DNA of 6,163 nt, taken from assembly GCA_023387295.1 (NCBI GenBank), contig JAEWIG010000416.1, positions 1 through 6,163 on the forward strand, in the 5' to 3' direction. This DNA comes from Bacillota bacterium (lineage in GTDB: Bacteria; Bacillota; Bacilli; Bacillales; Cytobacillaceae). Below are positions 1 to 5,306 of the stretch, in pieces. Position 1 is the stretch's first letter; each line of letters opens with the position of its first letter. The position numbers and the translations under genes are program-made. Below the pieces are notes generated by a model. That model did no database searches and was not told the DNA's origin. It saw only the letters and a program-made list of their open reading frames with translations.

Positions 1-2
1 TT

Positions 3-1118
3 AACTTCAATAGAGATTTTAACAAAGATCCTTTTATTGTTATTTGGGAGCTAACACAAGCATGTCAATTGAAATGTTTACATTGTCGTGCTGAAGCACA
101 ATATAAAAGAGATCCTCGTGAGCTGTCATTAGAAGAAGGAAAAGCGTTAATTGACCAGTTTCATGAAATGAATAATCCTATGCTTGTGTTTACCGGTGGA
201 GATCCGTTAATGAGGGAGGATGTTTTTGAAATTGCGGACTATGCCGTAAAAAAAGGTGTCCGTGTATCGATGACTCCAAGTGCAACGCCAAATGTTACGA
301 AACGGGCAATCGAAAAAGCGAAGGAAGTAGGGCTTTCTCGGTGGGCGTTCAGCCTTGATGGTCCAAATGCGAAAATTCATGATCATTTCCGTGGAACGGA
401 AGGCTCATTTGATTTAACGATTGAAAGAATTAAATATTTACACGAACTAGAGATTCCAGTACAAATCAATACTGTTATTTCTCGTTATAATATAGACCAC
501 CTCGATGAAATGGCAAAAGTAGTAGAAGATTTACAATGTGTTCTATGGAGTGTGTTTTTCCTTGTTCCAACTGGAAGAGGACAGGAAACGGATATGATTT
601 CACCTGTTGAACACGAGAAAGTGTTTACTTGGCTGTATAATTTAAGTAAAAAAGTACCTTATGATATTAAAACGACAGCTGCTCAGCATTACCGTAGGGT
701 TGTTATTCAGAATAAAATGAGTGAGGCTAGGGAACATAAAGATGAGATTGAATATTTAGATGCCTTAACACAACAAGGTTTAACAGGATCGATTGATGGC
801 TTAGGACGAGCTCCTAAGGGGGTTAATGATGGAAATGGCTTTGTTTTCATTTCCCATATTGGAGACGTATATCCAAGTGGTTTACTACCTGTTAAAGCAG
901 GAAATGTAAGGGAAACACCATTAGCTGAAATCTACCGTGACTCACCAGTCTTTAAGGATTTAAGAAATCCTGATAAATACAAAGGGAAATGCGGTGAGTG
1001 TGAATTCAGATATGTTTGTGGTGGCTCTCGTTCAAGAGCTTTTGCGATAACAGGTGATTATATGGAGAGTGAGCCTTTCTGTGTTTACATCCCAAAGGCA
1101 TTAAGAAAAAAAGAATAG
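3..1118 (+). CDS. Radical SAM/SPASM protein, AhbD/NirJ-like, 5' end outside window
   Basis: The reading frame is open from the first complete codon (position 3), so the true start lies upstream of the window. A call beginning at the TTG at 69 would be wrong, because that codon is an internal Leu inside the radical SAM motif. The visible 371 residues include ELTQAC-QLK-C-LH-C, with Cys codons at 63, 75 and 84 (CX3CX2C). This binds the [4Fe-4S] cluster that cleaves S-adenosylmethionine. A GGDP motif at 195-206 is the usual SAM-contacting segment. The C-terminus has Cys codons at 990, 999, 1017 and 1080 (CX2CX5CX20C) with a CGGSRSRA stretch, as in SPASM/twitch domains holding a second Fe-S cluster. 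The overall style resembles the heme-related enzymes AhbD and NirJ and, from memory, the family TIGR04053. The substrate is unknown. It is probably cytoplasmic and oxygen-sensitive. The next gene has its own promoter behind a terminator, so the two are probably not one operon. Confidence 0.9.
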   Translation, partial: NFNRDFNKDPFIVIWELTQACQLKCLHCRAEAQYKRDPRELSLEEGKALIDQFHEMNNPMLVFTGGDPLMREDVFEIADYAVKKGVRVSMTPSATPNVTKRAIEKAKEVGLSRWAFSLDGPNAKIHDHFRGTEGSFDLTIERIKYLHELEIPVQINTVISRYNIDHLDEMAKVVEDLQCVLWSVFFLVPTGRGQETDMISPVEHEKVFTWLYNLSKKVPYDIKTTAAQHYRRVVIQNKMSEAREHKDEIEYLDALTQQGLTGSIDGLGRAPKGVNDGNGFVFISHIGDVYPSGLLPVKAGNVRETPLAEIYRDSPVFKDLRNPDKYKGKCGECEFRYVCGGSRSRAFAITGDYMESEPFCVYIPKALRKKE

Positions 1119-1122
1119 ATAT

Positions 1123-1152
1123 AAAGTGCAGCAAAAACTTTGCTGCACTTTT
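1123..1152 (+). terminator. Rho-independent terminator of the radical SAM gene
   Basis: Perfect 13-bp inverted repeat, AAAGTGCAGCAAA (1123-1135) and TTTGCTGCACTTT (1139-1151), with a 3-base AAC loop and a run of four T at 1149-1152. It begins 5 bases after the stop codon. The T-rich end is short and partly inside the stem, but stem length and position make termination likely. Confidence 0.85.
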
Positions 1153-1189
1153 AAACTTATTATACAATATAGGATAAGAATGTTTTTGG

Positions 1190-1221
1190 AATCGTTTTCA
1201 TATATTTATTGGAAAATGATT
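1190..1221. repeat. Imperfect dyad upstream of the moaA promoter
   Basis: AATCGTTTTC (1190-1199) and GAAAATGATT (1212-1221) are inverted, differing at one position, with 12 bases between them. The dyad lies 34 bp upstream of the predicted -35 element of moaA. It could be an operator or chance symmetry in AT-rich DNA. It does not match a Fur, Zur, PerR or Fnr box that I recognise. Confidence 0.3.
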
Positions 1222-1222
1222 A

Positions 1223-1249
1223 ATGACAACATCATGACAATTTATGCAA
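1223..1249. promoter_or_regulatory. Helically phased repeats upstream of moaA, possible response-regulator site
   Basis: ATGACAA occurs at 1223-1229 and again at 1234-1240, an exact 11-bp period. A degenerate third copy, ATGCAA, is at 1244-1249. The -35 element TTAACA follows at 1255. Direct repeats on one face of the helix just upstream of a -35 are typical of OmpR-family response regulators such as PhoP or ResD. The opposite-strand form TTGTCAT loosely resembles a ResD half-site. Assignment to any regulator is inference. Confidence 0.3.
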
Positions 1250-1254
1250 CATTG

Positions 1255-1283
1255 TTAACATATAAGTAGTATTATGTTGTAAT
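1255..1283 (+). promoter_or_regulatory. Predicted sigma-A promoter of moaA
   Basis: TTAACA (1255-1260; 5 of 6 to TTGACA), a 17-bp spacer, then TGTAAT (1278-1283; 5 of 6 to TATAAT) preceded by a TG dinucleotide at 1275-1276 (extended -10). Transcription would begin near 1290, giving a leader of about 56 bases. Unlike the other three promoters of the window it has no Fnr-like palindrome at the -41.5 position (1241-1256). Confidence 0.55.
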
Positions 1284-1332
1284 AATTGTAGTACCTTAAT
1301 CACAAGAGTTATTTCAAAGATCACTCTTAAAT

Positions 1333-1348
1333 GGAGTTGACTAAAATG
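1333..1348 (+). promoter_or_regulatory. Ribosome binding site that decides the moaA start
   Basis: GGAG at 1333-1336 sits 9 bases before the ATG at 1346. The in-frame ATG at 1331 lies ahead of this GGAG and has no comparable site upstream, so 1346 is the better start. A weak 6-bp hairpin (1304-1309 with 1323-1328) lies just upstream; I attach no function to it. Confidence 0.7.
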
Positions 1349-2362
1349 GATAAGAAGATTATTAAAGATAAATTAAACAGACCACTGAGGGATTTACGCA
1401 TATCTGTCATCGATAGATGTAATTTTCGCTGCACTTACTGTATGCCAGCTGATATCTTTGGAGAAGATTTTGCTTTTTTACCAAAAGAAGAATTACTTTC
1501 CTATGAAGAGATCGAGCGTCTAGCAAAAATATTTGTTGGACTAGGTGTTGAAAAGTTTAGACTTACAGGTGGTGAGCCATTACTTCGAAAGGATATGCCA
1601 CGATTAATTGAAAAGCTATCAGCCCTTGAAGGAATTAAGGACATTGGCTTAACTACTAATGGAGTTTTGCTACCCAAATATGCGAAAGATTTAAAGAAAG
1701 CTGGGTTAATGCGAGTTAATATTAGTTTAGACACTTTAAATTCAGAGTTGTTTGGGCAAATAAATGGACGCCAAGTAGGAGTAGATCCTGTCTTAAAAGG
1801 AATAAAAGCAGCAAAAGATGCGGGGTTAGGCGTAAAAATTAATATGGTTGTGAAAAAAGGGTTAAACGACTCTGAAATACTACCAATGACGGAATTTTGT
1901 AAAAATAATGGGTTGCAGCTCCGCTTTATCGAGTTTATGGATGTTGGTAGTACGAATGGCTGGAAAATGGATGATGTGATTACGAAGAAGGAAATTTACG
2001 AACTACTAAAAGAAAACTATGAGCTAGAACCAGTGAATCCAAATTACTATGGTGAGGTTGCAAAACGGTACCGATATGTAGGAACAGATATTGAAGTGGG
2101 CTTTATATCTTCCGTTTCAGAATCATTCTGCTCGACCTGCACCCGTTCAAGACTTTCTGCGAACGGTCAAATTTTCACATGTCTCTTTAATGGAGAAGGG
2201 CATGATATTAAGGAATTCATGCGTAAAGGTGTGACAGATGAGGAAATAGAAAACCGAATCATCGAAATATGGAATGGACGTACAGATCGCTATTCAGATG
2301 AGCGAACAGCTGAAACAATTAAAAATCGAAAGAAAATTGAAATGTCATATATTGGTGGTTAA
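1346..2362 (+). CDS. moaA: GTP 3',8-cyclase MoaA (Moco biosynthesis, step 1)
   Basis: A radical SAM enzyme that, with MoaC, turns GTP into cyclic pyranopterin monophosphate, the first step of molybdenum cofactor synthesis in the cytoplasm. From the ATG at 1346 the protein has 338 residues, normal for the family (about 330-340). The N-terminal cluster motif is C25-X3-C29-X2-C32 in DRCNFRCTYCMP. A TGGEPLLR segment covers residues 74-81. The C-terminal second cluster has C262-X2-C265-X13-C279, the MoaA-specific pattern that separates it from other radical SAM proteins. The conserved Gly-Gly tail (residues 337-338), needed for activity in this family, is intact. It has its own promoter and converges on ric. 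Its usual partner moaC is not in the window. All key residues are present, so it should be functional. Confidence 0.97.
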   Translation: MDKKIIKDKLNRPLRDLRISVIDRCNFRCTYCMPADIFGEDFAFLPKEELLSYEEIERLAKIFVGLGVEKFRLTGGEPLLRKDMPRLIEKLSALEGIKDIGLTTNGVLLPKYAKDLKKAGLMRVNISLDTLNSELFGQINGRQVGVDPVLKGIKAAKDAGLGVKINMVVKKGLNDSEILPMTEFCKNNGLQLRFIEFMDVGSTNGWKMDDVITKKEIYELLKENYELEPVNPNYYGEVAKRYRYVGTDIEVGFISSVSESFCSTCTRSRLSANGQIFTCLFNGEGHDIKEFMRKGVTDEEIENRIIEIWNGRTDRYSDERTAETIKNRKKIEMSYIGG

Positions 2363-2368
2363 TTTATG

Positions 2369-2408
2369 AGCAAAAAAGAAATCAGCAAATGCCGATTTCT
2401 TTTTTGCT
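2369..2408. terminator. Bidirectional terminator between moaA and ric
   Basis: A perfect 15-bp inverted repeat: AGCAAAAAAGAAATC (2369-2383) pairs with GATTTCTTTTTTGCT (2394-2408) across a 10-base loop. It starts 6 bases after the moaA stop and lies 32 bases beyond the ric stop on the other strand. Because the arms are identical in reverse complement, both strands read out the same T-rich 3' arm, fitting a terminator shared by convergent genes. The stem is AT-rich and no long U-tract follows outside it, so efficiency is uncertain. Confidence 0.75.
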
Positions 2409-2440
2409 TATATGGGAGATTACGTTATTGTCTTAATGAA

Positions 2441-3136
2441 TTAAATATATCTAGGGAATAGAATATTATTCTCTAAATGGACATGCATAAATGTATCTGC
2501 TTCTAATTTCTCTAAACGCTTATAAACAAGCGTATATGTTCCACAAGCTTCAAGTGGGAGTTCATAATCATAAGTCGCTTCTCTTAATTGTCTTAAAAGC
2601 TTTCCAGCGTGGTCATGCTCTTTTTCAAGTTCAGTAATGTAATTAATGATCTCTTCGCGATTTTTAATAGTAGGATTATCTAATTGGAGTAGCAAAGGGA
2701 ATACCGATTCATCCTCTTTTGCTGTATGGTCAATCATTTCTTTTTTAAATTCATAAAATAATTCATAGACCTTGATTAGTTCGGGATGTCTGTCACCATG
2801 GACTTTCGCGACTTTCGTTACATAAGGACTTAATAGCGCAAGTTCTTCTAATAGCGGATGGTGATATCGTGACTGAATATGCTCTATTATTTCGGTAGAA
2901 GTACTATCTATCCAGACTTCCATATTGTCCTTTTGATTTTCTTCTTTCATGAAAATCGCTTTTAAATCCTCCATCAGCTGGGCTAGATTAACCGACTGTT
3001 CAGAAGCAGCTTGAATTAAGGGGATATTACCACCGCAGCAGAAATCTATTCGATAGCGTTTGAAAACGTCACTTGTTTTTGGAAGTTCATTTACAATATC
3101 TCTAACTAACGAGTCTTGTGAAAATGGAATATTCAT
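2441..3136 (-). CDS. ric: Iron-sulfur cluster repair di-iron protein (RIC/ScdA/YtfE family)
   Basis: Restores Fe-S clusters damaged by nitric oxide or oxidants, probably by supplying iron from a non-heme di-iron centre; cytoplasmic. The 231 residues compare with about 220-225 for S. aureus ScdA and E. coli YtfE. Residues about 1-60 form the ScdA N-terminal (DUF542) domain with the diagnostic DFCCGG at 31-36. The rest is hemerythrin-like, with candidate iron ligands H92 or H93, H137 and E141 (HTAKE), H174 or H176 (EHDHAG), and H218 and E222 (HVHLE), matching the YtfE ligand pattern. The start is firm: AAGGAGGA (3147-3154, complement) lies 10 bases upstream of the ATG. The gene is transcribed divergently from moeA and has an Fnr-like box in its promoter. 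Proximity to Moco genes fits protection of enzymes during nitrate respiration, which makes NO as a by-product. The symbol scdA or ytfE would be equally valid. Confidence 0.93.
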   Translation of the reverse strand: MNIPFSQDSLVRDIVNELPKTSDVFKRYRIDFCCGGNIPLIQAASEQSVNLAQLMEDLKAIFMKEENQKDNMEVWIDSTSTEIIEHIQSRYHHPLLEELALLSPYVTKVAKVHGDRHPELIKVYELFYEFKKEMIDHTAKEDESVFPLLLQLDNPTIKNREEIINYITELEKEHDHAGKLLRQLREATYDYELPLEACGTYTLVYKRLEKLEADTFMHVHLENNILFPRYI

Positions 3137-3175
3137 AATTCAAATATCCTCCTTCAATTATTTAATTACTTCATA

Positions 3176-3218
3176 AGAATAAATGATATTTACATTCTAT
3201 AAGGTGACCACCATCACA
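3176..3218 (-). promoter_or_regulatory. Predicted Fnr-dependent promoter of ric
   Basis: On the minus strand TGTGA-TGGTGG-TCACC (3218 down to 3203) matches TGTGA-N6-TCACA/T at 9 of 10 specified bases. Twenty-one bp downstream is a weak -10, TATTCT (complement of 3176-3181), placing the box centre at -41.5. An alternative -10, TATCAT (complement of 3183-3188), scores 5 of 6 but would put the box nearer -34.5. No good -35 accompanies either, consistent with activator dependence. Fnr is an anaerobic [4Fe-4S] regulator. The assignment is inference from motif and spacing. Confidence 0.5.
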
Positions 3219-3255
3219 CTTATGTCAGTTTTTCGAAAAATAGTTATGAAACTTT

Positions 3256-3301
3256 AGATGTGATGTTTGTCATCTTGAATCCTACGCAGTACAGATATAA
3301 T
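3256..3301 (+). promoter_or_regulatory. Predicted moeA-mobB promoter with Fnr-like site
   Basis: A perfect TATAAT lies at 3296-3301. Exactly 21 bp upstream is TGTGA-TGTTTG-TCATC (3259-3274), centred at -41.5. Its left half-site is perfect and its right half is degenerate (TCA only). The same spot also forms a perfect AGATG...CATCT dyad (3256-3260, 3271-3275). The -35 is poor: TTGAAT at 3275-3280 with a short 15-bp spacer. Predicted transcription start is near 3308, giving an 84-base leader. A second TATAAT at 3322-3327 has no convincing -35. Confidence 0.45.
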
Positions 3302-3378
3302 ATTAAATTGTAAAAACTAAATATAATGAACATACAATGAAAGCATCTGTAACAATTTTCTTGAAATACTAGTGGCTT

Positions 3379-3394
3379 GGAGATGATTGAAATG
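3379..3394 (+). promoter_or_regulatory. Ribosome binding site that decides the moeA start
   Basis: GGAG (3379-3382) is 9 bases before the ATG at 3392. The TTG at 3377 overlaps this site and the ATG at 3383 directly abuts it, so neither is a sensible start. Starting at 3392 gives MLERRIPIPVAEAV, matching the N-terminus I recall for Bacillus MoeA. Confidence 0.75.
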
Positions 3395-4657
3395 TTAGAA
3401 AGAAGAATTCCGATTCCTGTCGCGGAAGCGGTTACTCGAATAATGAATTTTGCCAGTACAGGACAAACAGAGTATGTATCGATAAATGAGAGCTTTGGTA
3501 GATATCTATCTGAAGATATAAAGGCTACAAATAATGTTCCACATTTTGACAAGGCTCCATACGATGGCTTTGCCGTTCGGACGATCGATACGAAAGAAGC
3601 TTCAAAAGATAATCCAGTTGAGTTTGAGGTTGTTGACCATATCGGTGCAGGAATGCTTGCATCAGAGAAGGTTTCTGCGTTCCAAGCTGTTCGGATTATG
3701 ACTGGAGCACAAATGCCTGCTGAATGTGATGCTGTCGTCATGCTTGAGCTTGCAAAAGCCTATGAAAGAGACGGCAAAAGCTACATGTCTATTAAACGTT
3801 CTTATAAACCCGGTGATAATGTTTCATTCACAGGTGAGGATGCGAAAAAAGGAGATATCCTCATTAAAAAAGGGACGAAAATCAATCCAGGTGTCCAAGC
3901 TATTCTAGCAACCTTTGGCTATGCATCAGTTCCGGTTGCCAAAAAGCCTGTTGTTGGTCTATTTGCAACAGGTACAGAGCTACTGGATGTCGATGAGCCT
4001 TTAGAGCCTGGGAAAATTAGAAATAGTAATTCCTATATGATTGCATCGCAAATTGAACGAGCTGGAGCGGAAGTACAATATTTCGGAAAGCTTCCAGATG
4101 TTTTTGAAACTTGTTTTGACGCAGTTAACAATGCATTAAGCAAAGTGGACATGCTCATTACGACAGGTGGGGTTTCCGTAGGAGATTTCGATTACCTACC
4201 AGCAATTTATGAAAAGCTGCAAGCGAACGTATTATTCAACAAAGTGACGATGCGACCAGGGAGTGTCACAACGGTTGCGGAGTTAAATGGTAAGCTGTTA
4301 TTTGGTTTATCTGGAAATCCATCTGCTTGTTATGTTGGATTTGAACTGTTTGCAAGACCAATCATCCGCACGATGTTATTTACAGACAAACCGCACCTTC
4401 GAAAAGAAAAAGCGATTTTACAAGTGGATTTCTTAAAGGCAAATCCGTTTACTCGATTTGTTAGAAGTGCTTACACGATTCAGGATGGAAAGTTAATTGT
4501 TTCTCCAAGTGGTTTAGATAAATCTAATGTCGTGATGAGTCTAGCTGGGGCGAATTCATTAATGATTTTACCTGGTGGAACGAGAGGATATGAAGCTGGG
4601 ACGGAAGTAGACGTTCTAATGCTGGAAGATTATAATGGAAGCGAATGGCCGTGGTAA
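3392..4657 (+). CDS. moeA: Molybdopterin molybdenumtransferase MoeA
   Basis: Inserts molybdate into adenylylated molybdopterin to form active Moco; acts in the cytoplasm as a dimer. From the ATG at 3392 it has 421 residues, close to the usual 400-430. Recognisable blocks in order: PYDGFAVR at 56-63, with the conserved Asp (D58) of domain I; a GDNVSFTGEDAKKGD stretch before the central domain; TGTEL at 193-197, beginning the MogA-like molybdopterin-binding domain; TTGGVSVGDFDY at 257-268; a TMRPG segment; GLSGNPSA at 305-312; and a C-terminal beta-rich domain IV from about residue 340. No key motif is missing. The last 13 bases overlap the start of mobB, so the two are probably co-transcribed and translationally coupled. 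The promoter carries an Fnr-like site, suggesting anaerobic induction. In B. subtilis moeA is also followed by mobB. Confidence 0.96.
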   Translation: MLERRIPIPVAEAVTRIMNFASTGQTEYVSINESFGRYLSEDIKATNNVPHFDKAPYDGFAVRTIDTKEASKDNPVEFEVVDHIGAGMLASEKVSAFQAVRIMTGAQMPAECDAVVMLELAKAYERDGKSYMSIKRSYKPGDNVSFTGEDAKKGDILIKKGTKINPGVQAILATFGYASVPVAKKPVVGLFATGTELLDVDEPLEPGKIRNSNSYMIASQIERAGAEVQYFGKLPDVFETCFDAVNNALSKVDMLITTGGVSVGDFDYLPAIYEKLQANVLFNKVTMRPGSVTTVAELNGKLLFGLSGNPSACYVGFELFARPIIRTMLFTDKPHLRKEKAILQVDFLKANPFTRFVRSAYTIQDGKLIVSPSGLDKSNVVMSLAGANSLMILPGGTRGYEAGTEVDVLMLEDYNGSEWPW

Positions 4658-5178
4658 AAAGGCCCGTTGTTTTCCAAGTTGTAGGCTATCAAAATAGTGG
4701 TAAAACAACTCTTGTAAAAAAAATCATCGAAAAGCTTACGGAAAGAAGCTTTTCAATTGCAACAATAAAGCATCATGGTCATGGCGGTAAGCCGGACATG
4801 ATAGAAAACAAAGATTCCAGTGAACATATTCTCTCAGGTGCGATCGCTTCGCTTGTAGAAGGTGATGGTCGATTACTGTTGCAGGGAGAAAAGTCGAACT
4901 GGACAATTACGGAACAACTAGAAATCCTCAATTCATTAAACCCTGAGATTATTATCATTGAAGGACATAAAAATGAGGACTATCCAAAGGTTGTTATTTT
5001 AAGAACGGTAGAAGATCGTGAGTTACTAGAGAAATTAACGAATATAAAAGCTGTATTATATTGGGATGAGAGTTTAGAGAAAGAAAAAAATAAATTCTCC
5101 AGCCTACCTTTTTTTTCAATACGAGAGGAACAAGCTTGCGAATGGATATGTACATGGTTAACAAATCAATGCAACTAA
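4645..5178 (+). CDS. mobB: Molybdopterin-guanine dinucleotide biosynthesis adaptor MobB
   Basis: A GTP-binding P-loop protein that assists MobA in converting Moco to the guanine dinucleotide form used by respiratory nitrate reductase and formate dehydrogenases. The 177 residues are normal for MobB (about 160-175). The Walker A loop is GYQNSGKTT (14-22). IKHHGHGG at 41-48 and IIIIEGHK at 102-109 are family-typical, the latter corresponding to the Walker B/Mg region. The ATG at 4645 overlaps moeA by 13 bases and gives MAVVKRP, like B. subtilis MobB. An in-frame GTG at 4651 is an alternative: GGAAG at 4637-4641 is 9 bases before it but only 3 before the ATG. The partner mobA and the genes moaE and moaD, which follow mobB in B. 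subtilis, are absent; a terminator follows instead. Confidence 0.95.
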   Translation: MAVVKRPVVFQVVGYQNSGKTTLVKKIIEKLTERSFSIATIKHHGHGGKPDMIENKDSSEHILSGAIASLVEGDGRLLLQGEKSNWTITEQLEILNSLNPEIIIIEGHKNEDYPKVVILRTVEDRELLEKLTNIKAVLYWDESLEKEKNKFSSLPFFSIREEQACEWICTWLTNQCN

Positions 5179-5194
5179 TCGGGAGCTAATGTTG

Positions 5195-5230
5195 AAAAAC
5201 CGTCACAAAATGACGGTTTTTTCGTTTTTT
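5195..5230 (+). terminator. Rho-independent terminator of moeA-mobB
   Basis: Perfect 11-bp stem, AAAAACCGTCA (5195-5205) with TGACGGTTTTT (5211-5221), a 5-base CAAAA loop, followed by T, CG and a run of six T (5225-5230). It starts 17 bases after the mobB stop. The end of the T-run abuts the Fnr box of the next gene. Confidence 0.9.
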
Positions 5231-5272
5231 GTGATCAGATTCACTATTGTTAGAAGTTATTATGTATATAGT
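5230..5272 (+). promoter_or_regulatory. Predicted Fnr-dependent promoter of ywiC-like gene
   Basis: TGTGA-TCAGAT-TCACT (5230-5245) matches the Bacillus Fnr consensus TGTGA-N6-TCACT at all ten specified bases. TATAGT (5267-5272; 5 of 6 to TATAAT) follows after 21 bp, placing the box centre at exactly -41.5 and the start of transcription near 5279. There is no recognisable -35, as expected for an activator overlapping that region. The palindrome also resembles a Rex site (TTGTGA-N6-TCACAA); the -41.5 position favours an activator over the repressor Rex. Confidence 0.7.
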
Positions 5273-5291
5273 AGGAGTAGGAAACTCGGAT

Positions 5292-5306
5292 GGAGGGATG
5301 AACATG
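5292..5306 (+). promoter_or_regulatory. Ribosome binding site that decides the ywiC-like start
   Basis: GGAGGG (5292-5297) directly abuts an ATG at 5298, too close for initiation, but is 6 bases from the in-frame ATG at 5304. The TTG at 5247 lies upstream of the predicted transcription start and can be dismissed. Confidence 0.7.

Noticed and set aside
1501..1734. 77-residue open frame on the minus strand inside moaA
   Set aside because: Lies antisense to well-conserved moaA codons, has no ribosome binding site of note and no recognisable domain; a shadow frame.
2366..2440. Short plus-strand frame beginning ATGAGCAAAAAAGAA after moaA
   Set aside because: It is the left arm and loop of the terminator hairpin read as codons; no ribosome site and no plausible product.
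3203..3218. The ric Fnr-like box acting in the moeA direction
   Set aside because: On the plus strand the -10 position 21 bp further on (3240-3245, ATAGTT) is not -10-like, whereas the minus-strand spacing to TATTCT fits; it is assigned to ric.
3308..3391. Possible Moco riboswitch in the moeA leader
   Set aside because: The 84-base leader is very AT-rich, lacks the extended GC-paired helices of the Moco RNA motif, and has no terminator or sequestering hairpin before the start.
3244..3741. 165-residue open frame on the minus strand over the moeA start and control region
   Set aside because: It overlaps conserved moeA coding sequence and the promoter region, its composition looks unlike a protein family, and it shows no known motif.
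3726..3908. 60-residue open frame on the plus strand inside moeA
   Set aside because: Wholly contained in moeA in another frame, with no independent signal.
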